Assembly (NCBI GenBank): GCA_947650365.1
Contig: OX393551.1
Span: forward strand, 66,191,094-66,255,093
DNA from: Chamaelirium japonicum
Lineage: Eukaryota; Streptophyta; Magnoliopsida; Liliales; Melanthiaceae
Length of the DNA: 64,000 bases
Direction: 5' to 3'
The notes beneath the pieces are model-generated. The model did no database searches and was not told where the DNA came from. It saw nothing but the letters and a program-made list of their open reading frames with translations. Shown piece after piece: positions 1 to 11,951 of this stretch. Position 1 is the stretch's first letter; the number at the start of each line of letters is the position of its first letter. The position numbers were made by a program, and so were the translations under genes.

Positions 1-3
1 GAT

Positions 4-312
4 TGTGACGACCAAGATCCAATAGGCCAAGAGCCAAGACTCCTGAGGTTGGGATGCCAAGATGGATGAGGTGAGGTGAGATGAGGTGTACAAGGCCACG
101 AGTTAGCCCCACATCGCTTGGAGAGAAGGAGATCATGAGATACTTATATAATTTCCCCTCCCAAACATAGAAGACGCATTTTAAAGCCGTGCACCACTAC
201 GGATTTCGTAAGAACTCCGTAGTTAAGCGTGCTCGGACGAGGGTAGTACCAGGATGGGTGACCTCCCTGGGAAGCTCTGACAATATCTTGTGTGTTTGGG
301 GCAGATGTTACC
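4..312 (+). mobile_element. Cassandra-type TRIM LTR carrying a 5S module
   Basis: The LTR begins TGTGACGACC at 4 and ends near GATGTTAC at 305-312. The three bases before it (gat) match the end of the polypurine tract seen in other copies, so this is probably a 3' LTR whose internal region lies outside the window. A TATA-like 'acttatataatttcccc' lies at 140-156. The 5S-derived segment sits at about 190-275. The right end is abutted by a fragment of an unrelated LTR. Cassandra TRIMs are short non-autonomous LTR retrotransposons known to carry 5S rDNA in their LTRs; the assignment rests on that hallmark. Confidence 0.85.
190..275 (+). other. 5S rRNA-derived module inside TRIM LTR
   Basis: The segment reads like the central part of plant 5S rRNA: AGAACTCCGTAGTTAAGCGT, then a GAGGGTAGTACCAGGATGGG stretch and GGTGACCTCCCTGGGAAG. 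These correspond to the internal control region (A box, intermediate element, C box) used by TFIIIA and RNA polymerase III. The beginning and end of mature 5S are missing or diverged, so this is not a functional 5S gene. Equivalent modules lie at 50472-50573 (-), 50882-50993 (-), 51350-51455 (+) and 51762-51857 (+). Confidence 0.85.
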
Positions 313-475
313 CACGTGGAGACGTGGATCAAAGGGACCTTCCAGAGGATCTCTATCAGAATCTCCTGATCAAATCTTCGCCGCACCTAGCTCGCCACCC
401 CCGAGCCCTCGGGTCCCGACTTTGTAATCTTCGTGCACAATAAAGATGACCCGTATCTTTTTTTCCGCACGAACA
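311..475 (+). mobile_element. 3' fragment of the 2-kb LTR family (family A)
   Basis: The segment from CACGTGGAGACG to about 475 matches the last ~165 bp of the LTRs at 13021-15017 and 39806-42190. It includes the 'caaagggaccttccagagga' block, the 'tttgtaatcttcgtg' block and the AATAAA poly(A) signal at 440-446. Only the U5-proximal end is present, joined to the TRIM LTR on the left and to a LINE fragment on the right. Confidence 0.75.
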
Positions 476-477
476 AC

Positions 478-837
478 GCTCAAAAAGTTATCCTGGAAGG
501 TGACAATCTCCAAGTGATTTCTCTCTTGTTGGATGGGGACTTTTCCCCTCCATGGCGAATCCACAGGGACATCGTGGAATGCAGGAGACTCATGAACTAT
601 CTCACTAGCTGTTTCCCCCAGCACTGTTGTCGGTCGGCCAATCAGGCGGTCCATCTACTTGCGGCTTATACCCTTGAAATCAGGAGGGAGTTCCTCACCC
701 CCTCCTATCTAGGCTATATTGAACAACAACTCTCTGATGACTTTTCCTCCGTACGGGTTGAGGAGTCCTCTTCCCTCGAAACCCAAGAAAATAGCCATTG
801 TATCCTTTCCAATCTTTTTGGGTTGGGGGCACCATGA
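478..837 (+). pseudogene. L1-type LINE 3' end with RNase H-like domain
   Basis: The frame continues open to a stop at 835-837. It reads VILEGDNLQVISLLLDG, then CRRLMNYLTSCF and RSANQAVHLLAAYTL. That is the C-terminal half of the RVT_3 / RNase H-like domain of plant non-LTR reverse transcriptases: the E-x-D acidic position, the 'D/E-C-x-x-L' helix and the final R-x-x-N-x-x-A-H-x-L-A motif. No start codon belongs to it; the open frame only begins at a chance ATG at 433 in the upstream LTR. The apurinic endonuclease, reverse transcriptase and most of RNase H are missing. A stop codon and an A-rich tract (861-870) follow, as expected for a 5'-truncated LINE. The family assignment is firm; the copy is inactive. 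Confidence 0.75.
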
Positions 838-877
838 ATAGATCCCCTGTGTTTTGTAAAAAAAAAACCCTCTAAAA

Positions 878-918
878 GATGTGTGTGTGTGTGAGAGAGA
901 GAGAGAAAGAGAGAGGGC
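878..918. repeat. (TG)n/(AG)n microsatellite
   Basis: A short TG run passes directly into an interrupted AG run, just 3' of the LINE A-tract. Dinucleotide repeats often grow from LINE poly(A) ends. Confidence 0.9.
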
Positions 919-1432
919 TTAATTCACACGCAATAAGTATGCAATACATTGGATCTGACAGTGAGTCAACTTGTACTAGGTGAGTAGTAGTCCTTCATAA
1001 TTACAAGGAATGGCTGATAGACACCCTCACAACCGAAAGGAACCCCACCAGATAACGACTAAAGAAGATTCAAAATCCTAAGTCACAAGACTTCGAAGGT
1101 CTTGACTTTTCTAAATCCCGGATATAAGCAAGTAGAGATTTTTTACCCTCCATCTCATTTGGCAACGATAAGCCAAAAGAAGTTATATCGAGTGTGGTAT
1201 TGTCCTCCAACATACTAAGCGGGAGAATCTTCTCTTCATTATCGAGAGTTAAGATTTGACCCCAAAATTTCTAAAGATAAAGATCCGATCCACCGAAAGT
1301 TCAAGATTTTATACCTTCCACCTCATTTTTTGGTGCTTAGCGGCTTACAACATATCATCCCTGGTAATTGGAATTCCCATGAAAATGGGTCTCAAAATAA
1401 GGCTATACATGCGCCTTTTCTTCTTTTAGGAA
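919..1432. other. Intergenic, nothing recognised
   Basis: I see no conserved coding frame, RNA gene or transposon terminus. There are scattered short matches to 'cttccacctcatttttggt'-type sequence only. Confidence 0.5.
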
Positions 1433-1680
1433 AATGCTATGTAGCCAACTCGTTTGCCAAACTTCCTGTTGCCATCTTCACAGGGCACGATCACAGCCGT
1501 TCGTTTCACACATTCCTGATCGTCGCGAACGATGAATGTCACTAGTGACATTTGATATGACACTAGCAAGATTTGAAATGTCACTAGTGATTTGCATCCG
1601 GACAATGAGTAGCTGCCAGTGGGTACCTCCATGTGATGTTGGCGACCAAAAGTTGGCAAACCAGTTGGCTACATAGCATT
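1433..1680. mobile_element. Foldback MITE with ~28-bp terminal inverted repeats
   Basis: The left end AATGCTATGTAGCCAACTCG is mirrored by the right end ...TTGGCTACATAGCATT, with the inverted match continuing through GTTTGCCAA. The centre holds a second palindromic block built on GTCACTAGTGAC (about 1536-1592). No transposase frame is present and no convincing target duplication was found. A related, more diverged copy is at 2413-2556. Confidence 0.75.
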
Positions 1681-2095
1681 GAGTTCATATCTCCTCCGAT
1701 CGGTCGGCCAGTTCGGTGGGCTTGAAGCGCATGGCGCACATTACAGCGACACACAGTTGCTGGAGTGCGATTCACTTTTGGATAGTCAGCCATTACACTA
1801 CTGTATGCATGTGGGCCCCACCAACAGGAGATCTGGACTCTAGCATTACTCCTAAAAAGAGAAAAAAGCTACTTGCACATTGAGATGTACGTACATCCTG
1901 ACATGGCATCCGATTAAAGCCGGCTGATGCCGCCTGTTGAGTGATTTCACTTGTTGGGGGTGGGTGCATCGGATGGTTGTGATCGGCTGCCACATCACGG
2001 TGCCTAAACTAGATATGTCCAAGTATCATCTATCTTATTTTGAATGAAGCATCAAGTTATCGACCATCAAAATGTTGAGATATGTGAATCTTGAG
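1681..2095. other. Intergenic, nothing recognised
   Basis: No coding signature is visible; frames here are short and have no recognisable domain. Confidence 0.5.
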
Positions 2096-2275
2096 AAATG
2101 CAGCTCAGTCTGAAGGTTTTTCCGATTTCAGCGGTTTTCCCGATTGACATGGCAGCGTGTAACTAGTGGTTGAAACCCACTAGTGATCTTAAAGTCGTTT
2201 ACACCACAAGTTGCATGCTGCCACGTCAATCTGGCTGGCGGAATCAGAAAAACCTTCGAGCTGAATAGCATTGCT
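2096..2275. mobile_element. Foldback element (two ~60-bp arms)
   Basis: 'gaaggtttttccgatttc...gattgacatggcagc' at 2113-2155 is the imperfect reverse complement of 'gctgccacgtcaatc...gaatcagaaaaaccttc' at 2216-2257. The pairing extends outward through 'cagctc' and 'gagctg'. The ~55-bp loop contains a CCCACTAGTGATC motif. This is structure only; the superfamily is unknown. Confidence 0.65.
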
Positions 2276-2412
2276 TGTGAATCTTACGGGCTGTTTGGTT
2301 TGCGGAATTGCCTCTCGGCAATCAATTCCGTGGAAACAGAAATGGAATGGATTGCTATTTGTTTGATAGGAAATAGGGGAAGAAATCAGAAGGGCATCCA
2401 TTTCCATTGGAA

Positions 2413-2556
2413 AATGGTTGGTAGCTAACTCGTTTGCCAACTTTACGTGGTATCCCCTAGGGTTCACCCCCATGGCCCATTAAAAAAGCTCTCAGCATTC
2501 CACATCAGGTGGAGTTGGCAGCCGAAAGTCGGCAAACGACTTGGCTATAAAGCATT
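2413..2556. mobile_element. Second copy of the GTTTGCCAACT foldback MITE
   Basis: The left arm 'gtagctaactcgtttgccaa' and right arm 'ggcaaacgacttggctataa' followed by AGCATT repeat the terminal sequence of the element at 1433-1680. The arms are more diverged and the interior is unrelated. The element sits inside the 'gggctgtttggtttgcggaa' stretch starting at about 2286. Confidence 0.6.
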
Positions 2557-2858
2557 ACTCATTTTCATTGCCTAAAGTTGTTTGGTTCGTACAAGAAATG
2601 AGGGGGGACAGGGGTCCATGCCAAACGTCCCCCTCCACAAAAGAGGGATTTCTCACAAAAAATAAAATAAAACAATAAGAAGGGGGGGGAGGGGGGTGGA
2701 ATCCTAAATCCTAGCCAATGACTATATTACCCTTCTACTATTTTTAATTTAAATATTGAATTTGATTTTTTTTTCATGAAGTTTAAATATGACTATGATT
2801 AAAATAAAAGTCTACAAAGCCTATAATTTTTTTTACTAATCCATTTGTATTTAACCAA

Positions 2859-2860
<2 letters not shown>
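2557..2860. other. AT-rich intergenic DNA
   Basis: This is low-complexity sequence with a G-run at 2683-2698. No gene signal is visible. Confidence 0.5.

Positions 2861-2923
<63 letters not shown>
2861..2923. repeat. (TA)n(CA)n microsatellite
   Basis: About 40 bp of TA is followed directly by CA repeats. Confidence 0.95.
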
Positions 2924-3201
2924 TTATCCACTTTCATTCATATATTAATAATTTAATTATACTACTTATAGTCTATGGAATTAAGTTATGGAAGCGGGCC
3001 TGACCATTCCATTATCTATGGAATCAGGCTTCCGTGGTTATGAAGAAAGAGGGAGATATAGATAAAGGGAAAGAAGATTATGTTTGTTAATTATATTTTA
3101 AAATTCAAATTACTTATAAGGTAGAAATAGATAGAGGGAGAAAGGGGGGGGGGGAGGGAAGGTTGGAGGGCTACTTGATTCCGCTTCATATTTGAACTCA
3201 T

Positions 3202-3904
<703 letters not shown>

Positions 3905-4470
3905 TGGTTGACACAATATATATTCGTCTTTAGAAAGAATATACATTCGTTGGGTTGCTACAATGATTTCATTGTAGTTGCTACAATGAAATCACTATAG
4001 ATATAGTATTTATTCGTCTTCAGAAAGAGTATCTATTTGTTGGGTTGCTATAGTGATTCATTGTAGTTGCTACAGTGCAGTCACTGTAGCAAGAGTTCAC
4101 ATTCGTCTTTGGAAAGAGTATACATTCATTTTCAGAAACAGTATCTATTTGCCGTGTTGCTACAATGATTTTACTATAGCTGCTACAGTGAAATCACTAT
4201 AGCAATAGTATACATTCGTCTTCATAAAAGAGTGTATGTTTGTTTTCAGAAAATCATATACATTCACCGAGTTGCTACAGTGATTTCACTGCTACAGTGA
4301 AATCACTATAGCAATAGTATACATTTATCGTCAAAAAAGAGTATACATTCGCCAGGTTGGTACAATGATTTCATTGTAGCTGCTACAATGAAATCACTGT
4401 AACAACCGCTACATGCATTGGGTCAATCGGCGAATGTATACTCTTTCTGAAGATGAATGTGTACTCTTTG
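3905..4470. repeat. Tandem palindromic repeat (GCTACAGTGAAATCAC type)
   Basis: Imperfect units alternate a near-palindrome, 'gctacaatgaaatcactata' or its complement, with a spacer of the type 'cattcgtcttcagaaagagt'. About six units occur, with period drifting around 80-100 bp. The same palindromic core appears at 12330-12500 and in the repeat at 37010-37680. Confidence 0.75.
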
Positions 4471-5049
4471 CTGGAGAGGCAGTTTTGTCATTGAGAAGGG
4501 TGCAGTACTTGCTGCAACACCTGTTGTTTCGGGAGGGACTTGAGCTATATATCGAAATTAACGTGTCCCGCAACTAAGAGTCATCTCTAAAAAAGGACTT
4601 ATGTGAAACTCCCCCTAAAAAAAAAAAAAAAAAAAGGATATGCAACTGACTGCAACTGGTTAAATGCACATCGTAGTCATCCTTAGTTGCCCTGCGATAT
4701 GCAACCCCAATTGCCGAATCTAGGGGGCTTTGGTCAGCTGCATCTCGGTCATATATTTGACATTTCATCACTACCTAATTTAGAAGTTAGACAAAAGAAA
4801 ATAATATATATGTTGAACTATCAAGATAGTTTCAAACAGAATTATCCAAACATATAAAATAAACATGTATAAATTATTACATAATCATTGTGTCAAAACA
4901 AGCTAGATTTTTACATTAAAATCTCATCATTATCTACTGTAGAACCATACAAGATTCTTACAACATACAAGAGTTTGAGATACGATCATACTGAATATAA
5001 GTCTCATCATTATCTACTATAGAACCATTGATCGTTCTTTTAGGCCTTG
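4471..5049. other. Intergenic, nothing recognised
   Basis: An A-run lies at 4618-4635; no coding or RNA signature was found. Confidence 0.45.
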
Positions 5050-5262
5050 GTCCGGGACAAAACCGTATACCCAGAGTCATTTTGGTCTCAGTCGGACTAG
5101 CTCCACACCCAGAGTCATTTTGGTCTCAGTCGGACTAGCTCCACACCCAGAGTCATTTTAGCCTCAGCCGGTAGCTCTACACCCAGAGTAATTTCAACCT
5201 CAATCAGGCTAGCTCAACGCCCAGAGTCATTTTGGCATAAGCCGGGTTAGCTCCACATCCAT
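5050..5262. repeat. Minisatellite, ~44-bp unit, about 5 copies
   Basis: The unit starts CACCCAGAGTCATTTTGG and continues with 'tctcagtcggactagctcca'. The first copies are nearly identical and later ones diverge. It has no reading frame or known role. Confidence 0.85.
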
Positions 5263-5379
5263 AATTGATCAAGTTTTCCACACTCTATGGTAGCAATGAA
5301 TCTATTATAATCAGCATAATTATAACTCTAACCACAAGTGTACTACGAGGATTTTCAAGGGCAATTCCCTACCTGAGAT

Positions 5380-5842
5380 TAGGGGTGGCAATGGGTCGGG
5401 TTGAGACATAGGTATAAGGGCAAAACACCTAGTCCGAACCCGACCCGTTTAATAAACGGGTCAAAAACTTAAACCCAAATTGACCCGCCAAATAAATGGG
5501 TTGACCTGACCCAACTCGTTTAACCTGTTTACTAAACGGGTCGGGTCGGGTCGGGTTGGCTCAACATAACCCATGTAAGCCTGTCGGGTTGGGTCAAGAC
5601 AGGTCGGATTGGACCGGGTTTGACCGGATTGGCTCGGGTCGGATTGACACGACCCATTTGGTAAACGGGTCAAGTCGGGGCAATCGGGTTATAAGTACCA
5701 ACCTGAACCCGACTCATTAAATAAACGGGTCAATCGGGTCGACCCGTTTATGACCCGAACCAGTTTAGGCCAAACCCAAACCGCTAACTTTGGGTCGGGT
5801 TCGGATCGGGTTGGCTGGTCGGGTCAAGGATTGCCACCCCTA
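5380..5842. mobile_element. Non-autonomous hAT element, perfect 8-bp TSD
   Basis: The termini are TAGGGGTGGCAATGGGTC and ...GATTGCCACCCCTA. The flanks carry a perfect 8-bp direct repeat, CCTGAGAT, at 5372-5379 and 5843-5850. An 8-bp duplication and TAGGGNTGNAA-like ends are hallmarks of the hAT superfamily. The 463-bp interior is a mosaic of GGGTCGGGTCGGG-like and ACCCGACCC-like blocks on both strands, with no transposase. Relatives are at 15631-16125, 49076-49532 and 58226-58586. Confidence 0.9.
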
Positions 5843-5990
5843 CCTGAGATTGTGTGTTTATCCTCCTTAGAGTGCTTCCTTAGTTTTAGAGGTATCCCGA
5901 GGTAACATAAATATATTTTAGCATAGTAATTATAGTTTACTGTTAGGGATAGAGGGCTTGCTCCATTGAGGACCGGATCGACCAGAGTAC

Positions 5991-6170
5991 GATGTTGTTC
6001 CAACCTCTTTAAGGAGGTTGGAGCATCCCGCTCTCTCTCATTGGTCCATTCCAAGGATATGTTTGTCATTTCATACTGTTTACCCTGGTGAAATGACTAA
6101 AAGCCCTCGAGATGGACCAATGAGAGAGAGCAGGATGCTCCAACCTCTTTAATGAGGTTGGAACAAAATC
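5991..6170. mobile_element. Foldback MITE with ~60-bp arms
   Basis: The left arm 'gttgttccaacctctttaa...gctctctctcattggtcca' is mirrored by the right arm ending 'aggttggaacaaaatc'. Each arm itself contains a small 'caacctctttaaggaggttg' hairpin. It has no coding capacity and no assigned target duplication. Confidence 0.75.
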
Positions 6171-6722
6171 ATTCTTGAATCAACCATAAGGCCATTAAGG
6201 TGGTTGACTAAGGCCCCATGTGAAAGAAGGCCCCCCCAAAACCCAAAGTGACTTAAATATTCAAGGGCCATATCCATTTAAATAACATGAGAGTCTTACA
6301 ACATAAAAAACTAAAGTTGGCACCAAAAAAAAAAAAAAAAAAAAAAAAAACATAAAAAACTAAAGCCCTATATAAGATAATGCTTGATGCTAGATAAAAA
6401 AAATTATTCTTATTTATAGAACTATATTAATGTTAAAAAAGTCATATTTAACGTTTTTGCCTTAGGTCTCAACTTGTATCAAGCCGGCCCTACTCCCATT
6501 AACACATGGTCACAGACTGATTTGGATTTCGAGTCCTATACATGGACTTAGGGCCTAATTGGTCTATAGAGGTAAAATGGTCCTTTCACCTCAAAGGCTG
6601 TTTTTGGAATTCGTTATCCCCAGTAGGTGCGTCTTGTCTCCATGAGTCCATGGCCACATATGGGACTCAATTCGGAGTTCAAATGACCAAGTTATGGTCC
6701 AAACTGTAGAGGAAACGAAAAA
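6171..6722. other. Intergenic, A-run at 6326-6350
   Basis: AT-rich DNA with a 25-bp A-run. No gene was recognised. Confidence 0.5.
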
Positions 6723-7082
6723 TGAGCTGCCAGCCCATTTTGACGAAATAGGCAGCCACCTATTTGAAGCCCTTAGAAGTTTTAGAATGTGCTGTTTTTT
6801 TGTGAACATAAGCACCTTATCGTAGATAGAACACTCACAAAAAATCAGCACATTCTAAGACTCCCAAGGGCTTCAAATGTTAAAAGTTTACGTCCGTTGT
6901 AACCATTAATCTGAAATGTAACATTTGATGCCCCAAAAAGTTTTAGAATGTGCTGATTTTTTGTGGGTGTGTTATCTAAGGTAAGATGCATATGCTCAAA
7001 AAAAAATCAGCACATTCTAAGACTCCTAAGGGTGTCAAATGGGCGGTTGCCCATTTCGTCGAAATAGGTTGCCAGCCTATAC
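6723..7082. mobile_element. Composite foldback element
   Basis: The outer arms pair 'agctgccagcccattttgac' with the region around 'cgtcgaaataggttgccagc'. The inner arms repeat 'ttttagaatgtgctgatttt' and its complement 'aaaatcagcacattctaaga' several times. The same AGAATGTGCTGA core occurs in the foldbacks at 19189-19800, so this is a dispersed family. Confidence 0.65.
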
Positions 7083-8218
7083 CCCGTATCCTCCCAAAAT
7101 GTATGCTTATATGGCATATAATAGGTTTGGGTTGCTCTCAGCAAAAGGGCTGGGTTGTTCAGAACGTTTAGTGGTATGTATTGATACTGGGATGGTTATA
7201 TCACCGCTTAATGGACTCGGACAAATTGTGTTGGGCTTACTAAATAGCTTTAGCCCAACTATTCATTTGAGGTTGGCCCAATAAGTTAAATGGGCAAGCT
7301 TAATTGTTAAGATGGGCTTGGACCAATGGGTTGAATACTTGAGAGGTTTTAGACTAAATTGACTGTCTATTGCCCAATTATATGGTAAAGGGTTGGCCTA
7401 AATAAGTGGGCTTGGTCCACCGAGATTGGGCAAATCAAATAGGCCAACCTGGTTGGTTGAGAGGGTGACCAAGAGTGGCACCGGCGGTGAGGTCCGGTGA
7501 GCAACAGCCGGCGGCGATTGGTAAAGGCAACGCTCCGACGACGTAGTGGTGGCGTTCCGACGAGGTGGAGACGGTGGTGGCCGGCTACCGGAGTTGTGGC
7601 AGTGGTCAGCGGTGGGTCTCCATCTCTCTTGTGATTTCTGAAAAATGAGAGGGGGTGTGTGCTCTTTTATAGCCCAGTCTTGAAATTTCAAGAAGATTTT
7701 GAGGGTTATAAAGTATAAATATTGTTCTTTATTATAAATAAATAATTATAGTTGATGATTCCAAGAGTTCTTGACTGTACTTAACATGAAGTTTTCTTGC
7801 ATGATTGGGTATTAAGGAGGGTTTAATTAATTTTGCATGTAACCCCAAAGGGAGAGGAAGGGTATTTCTATTAAAAACATAAGGTCTGGCAACTTAATTA
7901 TCATTCACTAGTTTGTTTGCAAGTTTAGGACATAACCAAACAACTAGCATGGTGGTTAGGGATTTAGATTAGTGTAGAGCAAGTTGAGGGTTTAATCATT
8001 CTCTCTTGTAAAGTTTTTATTTGAAATTTGAATTATAGTTAATAAAGTAAGAAAAATAAATAATTACATACGAAATTCATCAACTCGACAATACCTACAC
8101 GTTGGTTGTATTAGAATTTTAGTTTTTATCTGTTTATTTTCAAAATAAGCTTAATCAAGGATAGTGCTCAAAGTATTATAAAAAATAAAATTTTATTTCG
8201 GATTATTACAAATAAGGA
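7083..8218. other. No gene recognised
   Basis: 'ttgggc'-rich sequence runs at 7220-7440. It is followed by a GC-rich patch at 7470-7610 with a 97-codon minus-strand frame, and then AT-rich DNA. None shows a domain. Confidence 0.45.
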
Positions 8219-8273
8219 ACATCTCCAACATGAGAGAGAGGAAATACCACCAGGCCGAGAGCCCGTTGGTAAG
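8219..8273 (-). mobile_element. tRNA-like SINE head fragment
   Basis: The reverse complement contains TCGGCCTGGTGGTATTTCCT, matching the box A-containing head of the SINE at 55600-55785. A second head fragment is at 9230-9275. Both are followed by homologous DNA ('ctctaaagatggtgg'), so this is a duplicated block. Confidence 0.5.
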
Positions 8274-9229
8274 TTAAAAGACTTAAAAAATGGAAGTTTC
8301 GTAAGACGATGACAGGTAGCGGTTGTGAGCCTCTAAAGATGGTGGATATTAGTCTTAGCAAGGGTGCCTTCAAATTCAAGTTAAATCGATGGTTGGGGGG
8401 ACTTGTTGTAATTAGCGCTACAACTCAGGTGGGTTGAGTCAGGCTGGGGGTCAACCAAGCCCAACACAAGCACTAAAACTCTTAACTTAACCCAACCCAA
8501 CCTCCAACCCGAGATTCTCATCCCAAACCCAACCCAAGTAAAAATTTTCATGCTCGGGTTGGGCTCGGGTTAGCCCAAGTTGGTCAGATGGGCTAGGTTG
8601 TACGGGTTCTTGTATACTTATTTCCAATCATTATTTAAAATTTTGACATTTGAAGGTTGTACGGGTTCTTGTATACTTATTTTCAATCATTGTTTAAAAT
8701 TTTGACATTTGAAGATCCAAAAATAAAAAGAACTTATACTTGCTAACACTATTATACAACTTTTGTTGAATTTCTATCAATGCAATTTACAAAATTATTA
8801 GATAATATCTTTATTTGATAAACAATAAGCACATAAATAACATGGGACATGGGGAAATAAATGGCTGTGATTGCGACCCCTTAACACATGAGCACTCAAG
8901 GTGGCTATGATTGTTAACTATATATCACAAACTCACATATATACAAGAGTACTCAGGTTCGGGTTGGGTCGGGTTGCCCGACCCCTCATCCCGAGCCCGA
9001 CCCAAATTTAACTCGGGTTGTATTTTTTTAATCTTAATCGAGCCCAATCTTCAAATACATTAACCCAAACCCGCCCAAAACTCAGGTTGGGCTCGGATTT
9101 TCTTAAAAGGGCTTATGGCCTCGCCCCCCTTTTTATTTGCTAGACCAACTACGGGGTTAGAGGACATGGCACTAGAGCAAGGACTCAAAGAGGTCCGGAG
9201 ATCGAAACGGAGGAGGCGAACAGGGAAAC
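8274..9229. other. Degenerate 'GGGTTGGG'-rich repeat
   Basis: 8430-8610 and 8950-9100 are rich in 'cccaacccaacc' and 'gggttgggctcggg' blocks like the interiors of the hAT elements, but clear termini are missing. A 45-bp imperfect direct repeat ('ggttgtacgggttcttgtat') lies at 8596-8640 and 8656-8700. Confidence 0.5.
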
Positions 9230-9275
9230 ACTCCAACATGGGGAGAGGAAGTACCACCAGGCCAAGAGCCGTTGG
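9230..9275 (-). mobile_element. tRNA-like SINE head fragment
   Basis: Reverse complement TACCAACGGCTCTTGGCCTG followed by GTGGTACTTCCTCTCC. It is preceded on + by the 'gcactagagcaaggactcaa' block that also accompanies the SINEs at 20930 and 55470. Confidence 0.55.
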
Positions 9276-9452
9276 TAAGTCCAAGATCCAAGACTTCAAA
9301 ATTGAAAAGTTTGTAAGATGATGGCGAGTAGCCGTTGTGCTCCTCTAAAGATGGTGGGTATTAGCCTCAACAAACTCATCAAGGGTACCTTCAAATTTAA
9401 GTCACCGGGCTAATTTTAGTAACAGTGCTTGCTTTAATTTAAAACTTAAATC

Positions 9453-9983
9453 TAAGGCTGTAAATGGGCTCGGGCCAGCCCTAGGTCCATCGGGCCAGGC
9501 CCGATTTGGGCCCAGTTTCGGTGGACTTAGGTTGGGTTTGGGCTGGGCTGGGCTGGGCTTGAACATTCAAGCCCGTATTTTTTGTGGGCGGGGTATTATG
9601 GGTAACCGCTAACTCGGCCCAAACCCCGAATTGAAGCCCGTATTATTTATATACAATGAATATAAAATTTTATACCACAAAATATTAATGCTTTAGATTT
9701 TAGGAGTAACAAGTCCATTTAATACCAACCACATGCATTGCTATTTTTCCTATTTTTCTGTGATCAAGAGAGAGAGAAAAAAAAGAGAAGATTTACACAT
9801 ATACTAGGCTATAAGTTCGGGCTTAATTTAGCCGTTGTGTTTGGGCTCAGTCTTCATAAACTGGATTTGGACCAGGCCCAAAATATTTAATCTGGGCCTG
9901 GATTGGGTTTGGGCACACACTCACAAGTTAGGGCAGGGTCCGGGCTTAGGGTGGCCCCGAAACCCAACCCATCTACATCCCTA
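9453..9983. mobile_element. Degenerate hAT-like element
   Basis: The termini TAAGGCTGTAAATGGGCTCG and ...CCCATCTACATCCCTA form imperfect inverted repeats of the hAT TAGGGNTG type. The interior is rich in GGGCC/GGCCC blocks. The flanking 8-mers match only partly, so this is an old copy. Confidence 0.6.
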
Positions 9984-10050
9984 CTTGCAATAGCCTTATA
10001 ATTTTTAATAAGTTCTGTAAATGTATGGCTTAGCCTTACCAAAACAAAAT

Positions 10051-11951
10051 AGGGTAAATTACACTACACCCTCTGGATTATCTGACAGTTACACTGGCAC
10101 CCCCTCTTGTTTCTGAAATTATACTGGCACCCCCTATCAGGCTTGTCTCCTAAGCAGCGTTAACAGATGATATACACTTTCGAATTTATCCCCCCTCCTC
10201 CTCATCCTCCTCTCTCCATCAAATTCGGCCACCATCTCCACCACCCTTCCAACTCCTCCTTTCCACCACTACTCCACCTCTTCATCTTCCTTGATTTCGG
10301 CCACCATATCACTATACTACCATCTCTTCCTCAACCTGCACCACCCCCACTTCAATTTCGGCTTAGGCCTGGAGGGAGGGGGGAATGGGTGGTTTCGACC
10401 AAGGGAAAGAGGAAGAAAAAGAGGAGGGGAAAATATGGAGTTTTGGCCACCACCTCCTTTTCCTCCTCCCAACACCACATTCCACTCTCCTCCTCCATCA
10501 TTTCGGCCAAAGATGAAGGGACAAGGGGGATTTGATTTCGGCCAAACATGAGGGAAAGGAAAAGAATAAGAGAAGGAAGAAAGGGGAGTTGATTTTGGAT
10601 AGATATATCCAAATTCAAGGTACGCTTCCACTACCCTTAGAATTAGGGTTTAAATTAGGGTTGTTCCATACTTAACTTGTGGGTTATTATGCTATAATTA
10701 AATTAAGGTTTGTAGATTTGAGAACATCCATGCTAGGGTTGGTAGATCCATAATTAATTAGTGATTTGTTCATGCTAGGGTTGTTAGAAAAGGATGATGT
10801 ATGCTCAAATTGGATGTTGTTCATGCTTAATTTGAGAGGAGATGCTATGATTTAGTTAGGGTTTGTTCATTACATAATTAGACATGAGTTGCTATGATGA
10901 TTTGGGATAGTCACATGCATAATTCGAGATGTAGTTGCTATGATAATTAGGGTGAATTGCTTGCATGATTAGAAATGAGTTGCTATGATACGTAGGGTTG
11001 GTTACATGCTTAACTAGAGGTGTTGTTGCTATGATAACTTGGGGGTGACATCCATGCTTAATGAAGGGTCATGAGGCCATATTAAGTTGGGTTAACTCTA
11101 TGTTATATTGGAGCAAATGTCATATTTGTTAGTAGAGAATGTTATATAAATTAGTAGGTCAAATGTCATGTTTGTTAATAGAGAATGCCATATAAATTAG
11201 TCGGTTGCATGCCATATAATTTTTTTTTTTAAGGTTATAATAATTTTTTTAAAAAAAATTGGGTGCTTGTTAGGTAATAGATCCTACCCCAATTACCATA
11301 TTTTCTAATAGTATTGTGTAAATATTATCAGGAATAAATGTGGTGTATTTGGTATGTAGTTTTCAATTGATGTTTATTACAATTTGAAGATTTATTATTT
11401 ATCGTCCACTCCTCAATCCACTAGCACAACTTCCACTTGATGCAAATAAATAACAAAATAAAATAAAATTTTCAGAGGAGGATGGACGGATTTGGGCAGA
11501 GATGGACAGAGAATGGGTAGATATTGCTAGAGAATGGTCGGATCTGGGTAAAGCTCGTTAAAGGATGGTCGGATCTGGACAAAGATCAATGGAGGATAAC
11601 CGGATCTGGGCCAAGATCGCTAGAGAATAACGGACCTGGATGGAGTTGGCTGGATTTGTGGGCACCGAAAATCCCCTTCTCTTCCTTATTATCTATCTTT
11701 TCTCCTTCAAGTGAAAAAACTAAAGCATGCTTATTTAAAGAGGTGAGGATAAAGTAGGCATTTCTAAATTAAAGTATGTTGACATCAGCATATGTTAGCA
11801 TTCTCCATCTATTTCTCTAACGGTTGACTAACGGGTGGGGCTATCTGATACAAACGATTAAGCTATAAGGGTGACAATGTAATTTCAGAAACAAAAGGGG
11901 GTGTCAGTGTAATTGCCTGATAATCCAGGAAGTATCAGTGTAATTTACCCT
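10051..11951. mobile_element. 1.9-kb non-autonomous TIR element
   Basis: The left end AGGGTAAATTACACTACACC and the complement of the right end, AGGGTAAATTACACTGATAC, begin inverted repeats. These continue for about 80 bp ('ctggattatc', 'cccccttttgtttctgaaat'). Direct repeats ACAAAAT flank it at 10044-10050 and 11952-11958. The interior is pyrimidine-rich, then AT-rich with repeated 'gttgctatgat' phrases. Open frames at 10167-10631 occur on both strands and look compositional. No transposase is visible. The superfamily is unassigned because the duplication looks like 7 bp. Confidence 0.75.

Noticed and set aside
190..275. A functional 5S rRNA gene
   Set aside because: Ends of 5S are missing and the segment is fixed within an LTR; it is a derived module.
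10167..10631. Proline-rich frames of 86-122 codons on both strands
   Set aside because: Overlapping frames on both strands in pyrimidine-rich DNA inside a TIR element; no domain.
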